Assembly: GCF_025643595.1 (NCBI RefSeq)
Contig: NZ_CP102826.1
Span: 310,001-374,000, forward strand
DNA: 64,000 bases
Direction: 5' to 3'
Source: Saccharopolyspora rosea
Lineage (GTDB): Bacteria > Actinomycetota > Actinomycetes > Mycobacteriales > Pseudonocardiaceae
This document shows positions 44,354 through 54,300 of the stretch, piece after piece. The position numbers and the translations under genes were made by a program. Within the stretch, counting starts at the first letter, position 1. Every line of letters begins with the position of its first letter. A model generated the notes under the pieces. The model was given only the letters and a program-made list of their open reading frames with translations. It had not been told where the DNA came from and did not search any database.

Positions 44354-45043
44354 GTGAGCGTTGTCGCGCTGGTCCCCGCGGCCGGTCGTGGGGTGCGTCT
44401 GGGGGCCGGGATGCCCAAGGCGCTCGTCCCGGTGAGCGGTGAATCGTTGTTGCTGCGCGCGGTCCGCGGCCTGCTGGCCTCGGGCCGCGTCGAGCACGTG
44501 GTGGTCGCGGCCCCGGCCGAGCAGGTCGAGGTGGTGTCCGCGGAATTGGCGTCGCTGCCGTGCGCGCACGTGGTGCCCGGTGGTGCGGAGCGCACCGACT
44601 CGGTGCGCCGGGCGCTCGACGCCGTCGACGAGGTGGCGCCGGACGCGCGGGTCGTGCTGGTGCACGACGCGGCGCGGGCGTTCACCCCGGCCTCGGTGAT
44701 CCGGGACGTGGTGTCCGCGGTCGAGCAGGGCGCTCCCGCGGTGGTCCCGGTGCTCCCCGTGGCCGACACGATCAAGGAGGTCGACGCGTCGGGTGCCGTC
44801 GTGTCGACCGTGGACCGCTCGCGGCTTCGGGCGGTGCAGACCCCGCAGGGGTTCGCGCTCGACGTGCTGCGGGAGGCGTACGCGGCGGCCGGTGACATCG
44901 CCACCGACGACGCCGGGCTGGTGGAACGCCTCGGCGGCGAGGTGCGGACCGTGGCCGGGCACCCGCACGCGTTGAAGATCACGACCGCTTTCGATCTGGC
45001 CATCGCCGAGTCGGTGCTGGCCCTGGCTGGGGATTCCGCGTGA
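44354..45043 (+). CDS. ispD: 2-C-methyl-D-erythritol 4-phosphate cytidylyltransferase
   Basis: The 229-residue enzyme has the nucleotide-binding start [23 protein letters not shown] and the [10 protein letters not shown] and TPQGF motifs of IspD. It makes CDP-methylerythritol in the MEP isoprenoid pathway. GTG 44354 is the start, and the stop overlaps the ispF start by four bases. Confidence 0.95.
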   Translation: MSVVALVPAAGRGVRLGAGMPKALVPVSGESLLLRAVRGLLASGRVEHVVVAAPAEQVEVVSAELASLPCAHVVPGGAERTDSVRRALDAVDEVAPDARVVLVHDAARAFTPASVIRDVVSAVEQGAPAVVPVLPVADTIKEVDASGAVVSTVDRSRLRAVQTPQGFALDVLREAYAAAGDIATDDAGLVERLGGEVRTVAGHPHALKITTAFDLAIAESVLALAGDSA

Positions 45044-45525
45044 CCGAACTGCCGTTGCCCCGGGTCGGGCAGGGTGTGGACGTGCATCCGGTCCAGGCCG
45101 GACGCGAGTGCTGGATCGCGGGCCTGCGGTGGCCGGGCGTCGACGGGTGCGCCGGGCACTCCGACGGCGACGTCGCCGCGCACGCGCTGTGCGACGCGCT
45201 GCTGTCGGCGGCCGGGCTCGGTGACCTCGGAGCCGTCTTCGGCACTGGGGACGACCGCTGGGCCGGTGCGCACGGCGTCGACTTCCTGGCCGAGGCGCGG
45301 GACCGGGTGCGCGCGGCGGGTTTCCGGATCGGCAACGCCGTCGTGCAGGTCGTCGGCAACGCTCCCCGCATCGGCAAGCGCCGCGAGGAGGCGCAGGAGG
45401 TGCTGTCCGAGGCGGTCGGCGCGCCGGTGTCGGTGTCCGGCACCACGTCCGACGGGCTCGGGCTGACCGGTCGCGGCGAGGGCGTCGCCGCCATCGCCAC
45501 CGCCCTGGTCTTCCCCCGGCAGTGA
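45040..45525 (+). CDS. ispF: 2-C-methyl-D-erythritol 2,4-cyclodiphosphate synthase
   Basis: The 161-residue enzyme has zinc ligands D14, H16 (GVDVHP) and H48 (GDVAAHAL), at the same spacing as E. coli D8, H10 and H42, and the [13 protein letters not shown] end. It forms the cyclic diphosphate in the MEP pathway. It is translationally coupled to ispD. Confidence 0.95.
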   Translation: MTELPLPRVGQGVDVHPVQAGRECWIAGLRWPGVDGCAGHSDGDVAAHALCDALLSAAGLGDLGAVFGTGDDRWAGAHGVDFLAEARDRVRAAGFRIGNAVVQVVGNAPRIGKRREEAQEVLSEAVGAPVSVSGTTSDGLGLTGRGEGVAAIATALVFPRQ

Positions 45526-45577
45526 CCTTGCCCGCACCACCGTGCCTGGTGGGGCGGGGGCCGCTTACCGTGGCAGC

Positions 45578-46258
45578 GTGACTGTGCGCGCGGTGCTCTT
45601 CGACTTCTCCGGAACCCTCTTCCGCCTCGAAGAGGACCCGTCCTGGTTCAGCGAACTCACCAGTGCCGACGGGACTCCGCTCGACCTGGGTGAACAGGTC
45701 GAGATCATGCGGCGGATGACCGCCCCGTCCGGGCAGGTCGTCCAGCTCGAACCCGAGTACCAGGACGCCTGGGAGAACCGCGACCTGGACCCGGCCCTGC
45801 ACCGCAAGGTCTACCTGGAGGTGCTGCGGCGCTCCGGCGTCCTCGACGGGCAGGCCGAGCGGCTGTACCAGCGGGTCGTCGACCCGGACTTCTGGACGCC
45901 GTACCCGGACGCCGCCGACGTGCTGCGGCGGTTGCACGAAGGCGGTACCCGGATCGCCGTCATCAGCAACATCGCCTTCGACATCCGGCCCGCCTTCGAG
46001 CGCATCGGCGTCGCCGGGTACGTCGACGAGTTCCTGCTGTCCTACCTCGAAGGTGTGATCAAGCCGGATCCGAAGCTGTTCCTGCGCGCCTGCGAGCGGC
46101 TGGGCGTCGCCCCGGAGGAGGCGCTCATGGTCGGTGACAGCGAGGAGGCCGACGGTGGCGCCGCCGCGGTGGGCTGCCAGGTCGCGATCGTCGATCCGGT
46201 GCCGGTCGCGCAACGCCCGGGCGGACTGCTCGACGCGGTCCGCGACGTGCTCGTCTGA
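45578..46258 (+). CDS. HAD-superfamily hydrolase
   Basis: The 226-residue protein shows the four HAD motifs: LFDFSGTLF (D nucleophile), VISN, the lysine in GVIKPDPKLFLRA, and MVGDSEEADGGAA. It is likely a small-molecule phosphatase. The second Asp of the usual DxDGT is Ser here (DFSGT), a variant known in HAD enzymes with altered chemistry. GTG 45578 lies 6 bases after TACCGT. The substrate is unknown. Confidence 0.85.
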   Translation: MTVRAVLFDFSGTLFRLEEDPSWFSELTSADGTPLDLGEQVEIMRRMTAPSGQVVQLEPEYQDAWENRDLDPALHRKVYLEVLRRSGVLDGQAERLYQRVVDPDFWTPYPDAADVLRRLHEGGTRIAVISNIAFDIRPAFERIGVAGYVDEFLLSYLEGVIKPDPKLFLRACERLGVAPEEALMVGDSEEADGGAAAVGCQVAIVDPVPVAQRPGGLLDAVRDVLV

Positions 46259-46323
46259 CACACCCCCTTGACGTGCGGCCCCTGACGTGATTCGGCACCG
46301 GACCGCACCCGTACCATCGGGGT

Positions 46324-47718
46324 GTGAGCCTGCACCTGCATGACACCGCGACCCGCACGACGCGCGAATTCCACCCGCGCTGCGATGGAGTGGCGTCGAT
46401 CTACGTCTGTGGTGCCACCGTGCAGGGCGTTCCCCACGTCGGCCACGTCCGCAGCGGGCTGAACTTCGACGTGCTGCGCCGCTGGCTGCGGCTCAAGGGC
46501 TACGACGTGCGCCTGGTCCGCAACGTCACGGACATCGACGACAAGATCCTCACCAAGGCCGCCGAGGCCGGTCGTCCCTGGTGGGAGTGGGCGGCGACGC
46601 ACGAGCGCGCCTTCGAGAGCGCCTACGACCGGCTGGGCTGCCTGCCGCCGTCCGCGCTGCCCCGGGCCACCGGGCACATCACGCAGATGGTCGACCTGAT
46701 CCAGCGGCTGATCGACAAGGGCCACGCCTACCCGGCCGGTGGCGACGTGTACTTCTCGGTGTCCTCCTACGCCGACCAGTACGGCCGGTTGTCCGGGCAG
46801 AAGCTCGACGACGTGCAGCAGGGCGAGACGCTGGCCAGCGGCAAGCGCGACCCCCGGGACTTCACGCTGTGGAAGAGCGCCAAGCCGGGTGAGCCGAGCT
46901 GGCCGACGCCGTGGGGCGCCGGTCGTCCGGGGTGGCACCTGGAGTGCTCGGCGATGGCGACGTTCTACCTGGGCGGCGAGTTCGACATCCACGGCGGCGG
47001 GCTGGACCTGGTGTTCCCGCACCACGAGAACGAGCTGGCCCAGTCCAACGCGGCCGGGGACGGCTTCGCCCGGTACTGGATGCACAACGCCTGGGTGACG
47101 ATGAGCGGCGAGAAGATGTCCAAGTCGCTCGGCAACACGCTGTCGATCCCGGCCGTGCTGCGCCGCGCCCGCGCCGCCGAGCTGCGGTACTACCTGGTCA
47201 CGCCGCACTACCGGTCCACGATCGAGTTCTCCGACGGCGGGCTGGCCGAGGCCGTGTCGACCTACCGCCGCATCGAGTCGTTCCTGAACCGGGTCGTGCA
47301 GCGCACCGGTGGTGTGGAGCTCGGCGAGGTGTGCCCCGAGTTCGCCGCCGCGATGGACGACGACCTGTCCACGCCGCAGGCCATCGCGGCCGTGCACAAC
47401 GTCGTCCGGGACGGCAACGCCGCGCTGGACGGCGGTGACGACGCGGCGGCGCGCACCGCGGCGGCCTCGGTGCGGACCATGACCGACGTGCTCGGGCTCG
47501 ACCCGCTGTCCGAGCAGTGGGCCGCCGACTCCGGCGCGGACGACGCGGCCCGCCACGCGCTCGGGCAGCTCGTGGAGGGGCTGCTGGAGGAGCGCCAGCG
47601 GGCCCGCGCGGAGCGCGACTTCGCCACCGCGGACCTGCTGCGCAACCGCCTGCAGGACTGCGGGATCGCCGTCGAGGACACCCCCGACGGTCCGATGTGG
47701 ACACTGAAAGACGGGTAA
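46324..47718 (+). CDS. cysS: Cysteinyl-tRNA synthetase
   Basis: The 464-residue class I enzyme has the HIGH variant [10 protein letters not shown], the KMSKS loop [11 protein letters not shown], and zinc ligands in YVCG and GWHLECSAM with HHENE. It charges tRNA-Cys. GTG 46324 lies 6 bases after TACCAT. The position between ispF and rlmB matches other actinobacteria, so it is the tRNA synthetase rather than the paralogue MshC, which lacks this context. Confidence 0.93.
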   Translation: MSLHLHDTATRTTREFHPRCDGVASIYVCGATVQGVPHVGHVRSGLNFDVLRRWLRLKGYDVRLVRNVTDIDDKILTKAAEAGRPWWEWAATHERAFESAYDRLGCLPPSALPRATGHITQMVDLIQRLIDKGHAYPAGGDVYFSVSSYADQYGRLSGQKLDDVQQGETLASGKRDPRDFTLWKSAKPGEPSWPTPWGAGRPGWHLECSAMATFYLGGEFDIHGGGLDLVFPHHENELAQSNAAGDGFARYWMHNAWVTMSGEKMSKSLGNTLSIPAVLRRARAAELRYYLVTPHYRSTIEFSDGGLAEAVSTYRRIESFLNRVVQRTGGVELGEVCPEFAAAMDDDLSTPQAIAAVHNVVRDGNAALDGGDDAAARTAAASVRTMTDVLGLDPLSEQWAADSGADDAARHALGQLVEGLLEERQRARAERDFATADLLRNRLQDCGIAVEDTPDGPMWTLKDG

Positions 47719-47721
47719 GAC

Positions 47722-48681
47722 GTGGCAGGCAACGACAAACGCCGCGGCGCGATGCGCAAGCCGGGCTCGAAGAAGGGCATGGTGGTCGGTTCCGGCGGCC
47801 AGCGGCGCAGGGGCCTGCGGGGCAAGGGACCCACGCCCAAGGCCGAGGAGCGGGTCAGCCACCCCGCCAAGCGCCGCGCCGACGCCAAGGCCCAGGCCGA
47901 GCAGCAGCGCGCCCGCCGGAAGGCGCAGCAGGAGTCGGCGCCCGAGCTGGTGGCCGGGCGCAATCCGGTCGTCGAGTGCATTCGCGCGGGCGTTCCCGCG
48001 TCCGGGCTGTACGTGGCGCAAGGCATCGACGTCGACGACCGGGTGACCGAGGCCGTCGGCGAGGCCCGGGCGCGCGGTATCTCGGTGCTGGAAGTCCCGC
48101 GCGTGGAGCTCGACCGGCTGACCGGCGGAGCCGTGCACCAGGGCCTCGCGCTGCAGGTGCCGCAGTACGAGTACCGGCACCCGGACGACGTGCTCCAGGA
48201 GGCGCGGGACTCCGGCCTGCCGCCGCTGATCGTGGCGCTGGACGGCGTCACCGACCCGCGCAACCTCGGCGCGGTGGTCCGCTCCGCCGCCGCCTTCGGC
48301 GCGCACGGCGTCATCCTCCCGCAGCGGCGCAGCGCCGGGCTGACCGCCGTCGCGTGGCGGACCAGCGCGGGCACGGCGGCGAAGCTGCCGATCGCGCGGG
48401 CGGCGAACCTGACGCGCACGCTGCGCGACCTGAAGTCGGCCGGGCTGATGGTCGTCGGGCTGGACGCCGACGCCGACATCACTTCCGACGAGCTGGAGCT
48501 GGCCACCGAACCGCTGGTCGTCGTGGTCGGGTCGGAGGGGCGCGGGCTGTCCCGCCTGGTCCGCGAGACGTGCGACCAGACGGTGTCGATCCCGATGATG
48601 GGCGGCGTCGAGTCGCTCAACGCCTCCGTCGCGGCGGGCATCGTGCTGTCCGAGGTGGCCCGCCGGCGCCGCCTGACCTGA
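47722..48681 (+). CDS. rlmB: 23S rRNA (guanosine-2'-O-)-methyltransferase RlmB (SpoU family)
   Basis: The 319-residue protein has a basic N-terminal extension of about 75 residues, a substrate-binding domain ([15 protein letters not shown]) and the knotted SPOUT domain with all three motifs: [35 protein letters not shown] and [20 protein letters not shown]. It 2'-O-methylates 23S rRNA. It starts 3 bases after cysS. The basic arm ([19 protein letters not shown]) probably binds RNA. Confidence 0.93.
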   Translation: MAGNDKRRGAMRKPGSKKGMVVGSGGQRRRGLRGKGPTPKAEERVSHPAKRRADAKAQAEQQRARRKAQQESAPELVAGRNPVVECIRAGVPASGLYVAQGIDVDDRVTEAVGEARARGISVLEVPRVELDRLTGGAVHQGLALQVPQYEYRHPDDVLQEARDSGLPPLIVALDGVTDPRNLGAVVRSAAAFGAHGVILPQRRSAGLTAVAWRTSAGTAAKLPIARAANLTRTLRDLKSAGLMVVGLDADADITSDELELATEPLVVVVGSEGRGLSRLVRETCDQTVSIPMMGGVESLNASVAAGIVLSEVARRRRLT

Positions 48682-48786
48682 GAGGACCTGTCTTCGAACT
48701 CGTTCTGGGTGGCGGGGCCGGTGGCGGAACCTCACTGAGACGGGTCCCTGTTCGCGGACTCGTGGTGCGCGGCGGGCCCGGACGCG

Positions 48787-49623
48787 TCAGCTCTGGTACT
48801 GGCTGAGCGTGGTGTCGACGGTGAGGGCCGAGGCGAGGACCATGCTCAGCAGCGGGTCGGCGAGCGGGCGGTGGATCTGGACGACGTAGTTGTCGGCCGT
48901 GGTGAACGCCGCCTTGGCCAGGCCCTGCCAGGTCTTGGTGATGCGGCCGATCTCGGCGTCGGCGTGGTCGAGCAGCCGCAGGTCCCAGGCGCGCAGGTTC
49001 TCCGCGTGGATGCCGCCGATGCGCTGCCCGCCCACCTCGAAGGAGAACCGGGCCTTGCCCCAGACGTTTTCCATCCGGATGTCCCCGACCGCGGAGCCGT
49101 CCGGCCGCTGGACGTGCACGGTCGACTTCCACAGCGTCGCCGGGCGGGTCAGCAGCAGCACCGGTTGCCCGGCGGCGTCCCGGATCTCCAGCTTCACCGT
49201 CATCATCGAGTCGAGCTTGGTCAGCACCCGCAGCGCTTTCTGGACCACGCCCTGACCGGTCTGCAGGACCGAGCCCAGCTGCCGCCCGTGCTGGTCGTAG
49301 ATGGCGTACTCGTTGGCCACCTCGATCAGCTTCGCCTGCTGGTTGACCACCAGGACCGGCTCGCTGAACAGGGTTCCGCCGCCTCCGGCGACCTGGCCGC
49401 CGACACCGGCGCGCTGCTGGACCTGCTTCTGGACGGACTCGGCGTTGCCGGTGCCGCCCAGCGCCATCTCGATCGGTGAGGCGTCGCCCTGCGGTGCGGC
49501 GGGCGCTTGCTGCGGCGGCCGGGCGGGCTGGACCTGCGGGGTCCACTGCCGACCGTCCCACCAGCGCACGTACCGCGGATCGGCCTGGTCCGGGTACCAG
49601 CCGGGTGGTGGCGGAGCGTTCAT
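48787..49623 (-). CDS. DUF2510 plus phospholipid scramblase-like protein
   Basis: The 278-residue protein starts with a DUF2510 motif (PGWYPDQADPRYVRWWDG), followed by a P/Q-rich linker and a Tubby-like/scramblase fold (SEPVLVVNQQAKLIEVANEYAIYDQHGRQLGSVLQ). Bacterial members have no proven scramblase activity. It stands alone between converging rlmB and divergent MBOAT. Function is uncertain. Confidence 0.8.
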   Translation of the reverse strand: MNAPPPPGWYPDQADPRYVRWWDGRQWTPQVQPARPPQQAPAAPQGDASPIEMALGGTGNAESVQKQVQQRAGVGGQVAGGGGTLFSEPVLVVNQQAKLIEVANEYAIYDQHGRQLGSVLQTGQGVVQKALRVLTKLDSMMTVKLEIRDAAGQPVLLLTRPATLWKSTVHVQRPDGSAVGDIRMENVWGKARFSFEVGGQRIGGIHAENLRAWDLRLLDHADAEIGRITKTWQGLAKAAFTTADNYVVQIHRPLADPLLSMVLASALTVDTTLSQYQS

Positions 49624-49758
49624 GACCTTCAGGCTAAGCGGTGAAGTGCGCGGCTGTCCGGCGTTTCGCGTCGTTCGCTCTCGGCCGCCGGGTGCGCTCG
49701 GCTAAGCTCGCCACCCGGAAGGGGGAGGCCCGGTCCTCCCGGAACCCGAGGCCCACCC

Positions 49759-51186
49759 ATGTCGTTCGCGAGTCCGCTGTTCCTGTGGTACTTCCTGCCC
49801 GCTGTGCTGGCGGCGGTGCTGATCGCGCCTCGCGGTGCGCGCAACGCCGTGATCGCGGTGGCGAGCCTGGTGTTCTACGCCAGCGGTGCGGGCGGCACGA
49901 CGCTGTTGCTGCTGGCCTGCATCGTGGTCAACTACCTGGCCGGACGGCACGTCGGCCCGAACGAGCGGTTGCTCGACCGGGGCGGGCGGCAGTGGCTGCT
50001 GGTCGGCGTGGTCGCCTTCGACCTCGCGGTCCTGGCGGTGTGGAAGTACGGGGGCTTCGCGACCGAACAGCTCGCCGTGCTGGCTTCCTGGTTCGGCGGC
50101 GACTTCCCGGTCCTGCACGTGGCGCTGCCGATCGGGATCTCGTTCTACACCTTCCACCACATCTCGTACGTGGTGGACGTCCACCGCGGGGACCGGCCGC
50201 CGCTGCGCGATCCGGTCTCGTTCGTCACCTACATCTCGATGTTCCCGCAGCTGGTGGCCGGGCCGATCGTGCGCTACCGGGAGATCGCCGACCAACTGCC
50301 GCAGCAGCGCACCCACCGGCTCGACGACATCGCCGCCGGTTTCCCCCGCTTCGCCTGGGGACTGACGAAGAAGGTCGTCGTCGCCGACACGCTCGCCCCG
50401 ATGGTGGACGCGTGCTTCGCGGCGCCGCAGACGACGTTCGCGACCGCCTGGCTCGGCGCGATCGGGTACGCGATGCAGCTGTACTTCGACTTCTCCGGCT
50501 ACTCCGACATGGCGATCGGGCTCGGCCGGATGCTCGGGTTCCGGCTGCCGGAGAACTTCGCCCGCCCGTACTCCGCGGTGACCGTGACGGAGTTCTGGCG
50601 GCGCTGGCACATGTCGCTGTCGCGGTGGTTCCGCGACTACGTCTACATCCCGCTCGGCGGCAACCGGCGCGGCGTCGCCCGCACCTACCGGAACCTCGCC
50701 GTCGTCTTCGTGCTGACCGGTTTCTGGCACGGCGCGGCGTGGACGTACCTGGTGTGGGGCCTGTACCACGGGGCGCTGCTGGTGGTCGAGCGCGCGTTCG
50801 GACTCGACGTGGCGCCGGTCCGCGCGGGGGCCCGGGTGGCGCGCCGGGCGTTGACGCTGCTGCTGGTCGTGTTCGGCTGGGTCCTGTTCCGCGCGCCGGA
50901 CCTGGCGAGCGGGTTCGGGATGCTCGGTCACATGCTGGTGCCGGACCTCGCCGGGCTGCCCGACGTCGTCGAGGCTGCGGTGAGCAACCAGCGCGTGGTG
51001 TTCCTGCTGGTGGCGCTGGTCGTGGTGGCCCTCCCGGCGGGTCCGGGCACCGGGCCGTTCCTGGAAGCGGACCGCACCCGCTCGGCGAACGCGCTGCGCA
51101 TGGCGGTCCTCACGGTCGGGCTGGGCTACGCCGCGCTGCTGGTCGCCACCGGCTCCTTCAGCCCGTTCCTCTACTACCGGTTCTGA
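49759..51186 (+). CDS. MBOAT-family O-acyltransferase (AlgI-like)
   Basis: The 475-residue polytopic protein shows the AlgI/DltB landmarks: ALPIGISFYTFHHISYVVD, FPQLVAGPIVRY, YFDFSGYSDMAIGLGRMLGF, WHMSLSRWFRDYVYIPLGGNR and the catalytic histidine in LTGFWHGAAWTYLVWGLYHG. It passes acyl groups across the membrane for O-acetylation of an extracellular polymer. The AlgJ-like partner is coded 1.3 kb downstream. Confidence 0.92.
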   Translation: MSFASPLFLWYFLPAVLAAVLIAPRGARNAVIAVASLVFYASGAGGTTLLLLACIVVNYLAGRHVGPNERLLDRGGRQWLLVGVVAFDLAVLAVWKYGGFATEQLAVLASWFGGDFPVLHVALPIGISFYTFHHISYVVDVHRGDRPPLRDPVSFVTYISMFPQLVAGPIVRYREIADQLPQQRTHRLDDIAAGFPRFAWGLTKKVVVADTLAPMVDACFAAPQTTFATAWLGAIGYAMQLYFDFSGYSDMAIGLGRMLGFRLPENFARPYSAVTVTEFWRRWHMSLSRWFRDYVYIPLGGNRRGVARTYRNLAVVFVLTGFWHGAAWTYLVWGLYHGALLVVERAFGLDVAPVRAGARVARRALTLLLVVFGWVLFRAPDLASGFGMLGHMLVPDLAGLPDVVEAAVSNQRVVFLLVALVVVALPAGPGTGPFLEADRTRSANALRMAVLTVGLGYAALLVATGSFSPFLYYRF

Positions 51187-51396
51187 GCGCGCTCGTCGTC
51201 GGCCCCGGTCCTGCCCGACCCGGATCGGAGGCGTCGGCGGTTCGGGCCGGGGGAATTCGACGGATGCGCGCACTTGCCGACGAATCGAGCCCGCAGCCCT
51301 CGGGGTCGAACGGACGGCAACGGTCCGCAACGGTTGCCGAAGGGGCCCGGGCGGCGTGTGCTGGGGGAGTTGGCAACGGCGCCCTCGGGAGGGGAC

Positions 51397-52440
51397 ATGC
51401 GTGCTGCTGTGTACCGGGGCCGGGAGGACCTCGTCGTCGACGACGTCGCGGAGCCCTCGTGCGGCCCCGGGCAGATCAAGGTGAAGGTGGCCCACAACGG
51501 GATCTGCGGGACCGATCTCCACGAGTACTACGCCGGGCCGATCTTCGTGCCGACGGAACCGCACCCGCTGACCGGCTACCGGCTGCCGTTGACGCTCGGG
51601 CACGAGTTCGCCGGGGCCATCACCGAAGTGGGCGAGGGCGTGCGGGATCTCGCCGTCGGCGACCGGGTGACCATCGAGCCCGTCTACCGCTGCGGGCAGT
51701 GCGCGGCCTGCCAGGTCGGGCACTACAACATCTGCCGGTTGATCGGGTTCCACGGGCTGATGGCGCCCGGCGGCATGGCGGAGTACACCGTCGTGCCCGC
51801 CTGGATGGCGCACCGGTTGCCGGACTCGATCTCGCCGGAGCTCGGCGCGCTGGTCGAACCGATGGCCGTGGCCTACCACGCGGCTCGGCTCAGCGAGGTG
51901 CACGAGGACAGCACCGCCGTGGTCTTCGGCGCCGGGCCGATCGGCATCGGCATCTGGTTCGCGCTGCGCGGCCTGGGCGTCGAGGCGATCACCGTGGTCG
52001 AACCGTCGGCGGAACGCCGCACCGCGCTCGCCGCGCTCGGCGCCGACGACGTGATCGACCCGACCGCGACCGACCCGGTGGACCACCTGGTCCGCCGCAC
52101 CCGCGGACACGGCGTCGACGCGGCGTTCGACGCGGCGGGCACCGAGGCGAGCGTGAAGGCCGGGATGGGCTGCCTCGGCGCGCGCAAGCGCCTCGTCGCG
52201 GTGGCGATCTACGAACGCCCGCTGGTCACCGACCTGCTCCGGCTGGTGATGAACGAGTCCCAGGTGCAGGGCTCGTTGTGCTACACGTCGGTGGACTACC
52301 GGGCGGTGATCGACCTGATGTCGCGCGGGCACTACGACACCACCGGCTGGGTAGCGCACGTCCCGATCGACCAGGTCGTCGAGGAGGGGTTCGCCGCGCT
52401 GCGGGCCGGCCGGAAGATGAAGGTCCTGGTGGACCCCTGA
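51397..52440 (+). CDS. Zinc-dependent medium-chain dehydrogenase, (R,R)-butanediol dehydrogenase-like
   Basis: The 347-residue protein has catalytic zinc ligands in GICGTDLHEY and GHEF, a complete structural zinc loop C-X2-C-X2-C-X7-C (CGQCAACQVGHYNIC) and the NAD-binding VFGAGPIGIGIW. It most resembles 2,3-butanediol or polyol dehydrogenases. ATG 51397 follows GGGAGGGG. It lies between the two halves of an O-acetylation system, with no evident link. Confidence 0.85.
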   Translation: MRAAVYRGREDLVVDDVAEPSCGPGQIKVKVAHNGICGTDLHEYYAGPIFVPTEPHPLTGYRLPLTLGHEFAGAITEVGEGVRDLAVGDRVTIEPVYRCGQCAACQVGHYNICRLIGFHGLMAPGGMAEYTVVPAWMAHRLPDSISPELGALVEPMAVAYHAARLSEVHEDSTAVVFGAGPIGIGIWFALRGLGVEAITVVEPSAERRTALAALGADDVIDPTATDPVDHLVRRTRGHGVDAAFDAAGTEASVKAGMGCLGARKRLVAVAIYERPLVTDLLRLVMNESQVQGSLCYTSVDYRAVIDLMSRGHYDTTGWVAHVPIDQVVEEGFAALRAGRKMKVLVDP

Positions 52441-52520
52441 AGGTCGGTCGCGCTCCCACTCCCGGACGCGTTCGACCGAACCGGACTCCGCGCGGGGACG
52501 GTCCTACTAACGTTGCGGTC

Positions 52521-53789
52521 GTGTCGAGTCGTCTGCCGCCGGTCCACGAGGCGTGGCTGCCGCGCGAACACCCGCTGCACCGCCCGCGGCACGGCAGGCG
52601 ACAGCTCACCGCGCTGGTGTGCGCGGTGCTGTTCTTCACCGCGCCGCTGGTGACGTGGCTGTTCGGCGCGCGGCCCGAGCCGGTGGAGAACCGGCCGCTC
52701 GCGCCGTTCCCGAGCCTCGCCGACGGTCTCGGGTTCTTCACCGGCCTCGGGCCGTGGGCCACCGATCACCTGCCGTTCCGCGGTGGCGCGGTGCGGTCGG
52801 TGGAGGGGATCAGCCGGGGCGTGTTCGGCGAACCGGCCCGGACGAGCGGGGGAGCGCATTCCTCGCCGATTGGAGCGGGCCAGTCGGACGCCAAGCCACC
52901 GCTCGACGAGAACGTGTTCCCCAACGTCATCGAGGGCAAGAACGGTTGGCTCTACCTCGGGCACGACGTGTCGTACCGGTGCGTGCCCAAGCGCTCGCTG
53001 GACCAGGTGATCGCCGGGCTGCGGCGGTGGCGCCACGTCGTCGAGGCGTCCGGGCGGCGGTTCCAGCTCGTCATCGCCCCGGACAAGTCGACGGTGTACC
53101 CGGAGAACATGCCCGACGACTACGCGGGCAAGGACTGCTCCACGGCGGCCCGGGCCGAGTTCTGGCGGCGCGTCCCGGCCGCCACCGGCGCGATCGACAT
53201 GCGCGGCGAACTGCGCGCGGTCGCCGCCCGCAACGGTCGGCCGATCTACCACGACATCGACACGCACTGGACGCACGAGGGCGGCGTCGCGATGACCTAC
53301 CAGCTCGCCGAACGGCTGCGGCCGGGCAGCACCGCCGGTTGGCAGGTGCGGCCGACCCGCCAGTACCCGCACCCAGCCGACATCCCCGACCTGCTCGGCC
53401 AGCAGCGGACCGTGCCGATCCAGGCGTACTCGCTGGCACCGGACGGGGGCGCGGACAACACCCAGTTCCGCCCCAGCGACTTCCACCACCCGCTGCACCT
53501 GGAGTCCGAGCCGAAGCCCGGGATGATCGACGCTCCGGTGCGGATGGTCGGCGACTCGTTCACCCAGTTCGCCAGCCCCTACCTGGCGGCGGCGTTCACC
53601 GACATCGCCATCCAGCACCCCGACGACGTCGCGACCGACCCGCAGGCCGCCGGTCAGCTGCTCGCCGAAGGCCGGGTCGTGGTGTTCGAACTCTCGGAGC
53701 GCTTCGTCGCGGGAGGCCGCTACCCGATGCTGGACCCGCAGGTCGCCGACCGGGTCGGTGCCGTGCTGGCCGCGCACCCGGTCCGCTGA
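52521..53789 (+). CDS. AlgJ/AlgX-like SGNH O-acetyltransferase
   Basis: The 422-residue protein has one N-terminal membrane helix (LTALVCAVLFFTAPLVTWLF) and an extracytoplasmic AlgX/AlgJ-type domain. It has the catalytic DTHWTHEGG (Asp-His) and the nucleophile GDSFTQF (Ser). Such proteins take acetyl groups delivered by an MBOAT partner and modify polysaccharides. GTG 52521 lies 7 bases after TAACGT. The target glycan is unknown. Confidence 0.88.
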   Translation: MSSRLPPVHEAWLPREHPLHRPRHGRRQLTALVCAVLFFTAPLVTWLFGARPEPVENRPLAPFPSLADGLGFFTGLGPWATDHLPFRGGAVRSVEGISRGVFGEPARTSGGAHSSPIGAGQSDAKPPLDENVFPNVIEGKNGWLYLGHDVSYRCVPKRSLDQVIAGLRRWRHVVEASGRRFQLVIAPDKSTVYPENMPDDYAGKDCSTAARAEFWRRVPAATGAIDMRGELRAVAARNGRPIYHDIDTHWTHEGGVAMTYQLAERLRPGSTAGWQVRPTRQYPHPADIPDLLGQQRTVPIQAYSLAPDGGADNTQFRPSDFHHPLHLESEPKPGMIDAPVRMVGDSFTQFASPYLAAAFTDIAIQHPDDVATDPQAAGQLLAEGRVVVFELSERFVAGGRYPMLDPQVADRVGAVLAAHPVR

Positions 53790-53793
53790 GCGC

Positions 53794-54300
53794 TCACCGC
53801 CTGGCTCGGGAGCGCAGGACGGCGACCGCGCCGCCGAGGAAGCCGATGTTGAACGCCATGTGCACGGCGACCACCGCCCGCGCGTCCTGGGACACCGCGT
53901 GCACGTCGTCGAACCCGACGGTGCTGGTCACCGACAGCGCGAAGTACAACGCGTCGGTCCTGGTGCGCAGCTCGGCGATCGAACCCGGGTGGTGCCGTGC
54001 CAGTCCGAAGTAGACGAGCGCGAAGAACAGCACCGCGAGGTAGAGCGCGGCCACGACCCCGGCCAGCGAACTGCGGCGCCCACCGCTGGGCCCGAACCGC
54101 CACACCTGGACCACGATCAGCGCCGACACGGCGAACAGCCCGACCGCGAAGGCGACCACGGCACCGACCGTCCCCGCGACGTCCGCGCGCACGGTGGGCA
54201 GCAGGTAGTACCCGACCGTGCACAGCGCGACCAGGCCGTACGTCACCAGCAGCCTGCGCACCATCCCGCCAGGTTGCGGCAGGTGCGCGGCCGACGCCAT
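53794..54300 (-). CDS. Two-pore-helix potassium channel-like protein with altered filter
   Basis: The 168-residue protein has about four membrane helices and an Ion_trans_2 pore (TRTDALYFALSVTSTVGFDDVHA). The selectivity filter reads T127-V-G-F-D-D132, whereas the usual form is TVG(Y/F)GD. Glycine is thus replaced by Asp131, and ion selectivity may be lost or changed. It directly follows the zinc permease stop, but no clear ribosome site is seen. Conversion to a non-channel protein is possible. Confidence 0.75.
   Translation of the reverse strand: MASAAHLPQPGGMVRRLLVTYGLVALCTVGYYLLPTVRADVAGTVGAVVAFAVGLFAVSALIVVQVWRFGPSGGRRSSLAGVVAALYLAVLFFALVYFGLARHHPGSIAELRTRTDALYFALSVTSTVGFDDVHAVSQDARAVVAVHMAFNIGFLGGAVAVLRSRARR

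Noticed and set aside
49641..53789. 1382-codon plus-strand frame
   Set aside because: Only the last 422 codons (AlgJ-like) look like protein. The rest is an out-of-frame shadow of the MBOAT and dehydrogenase genes.
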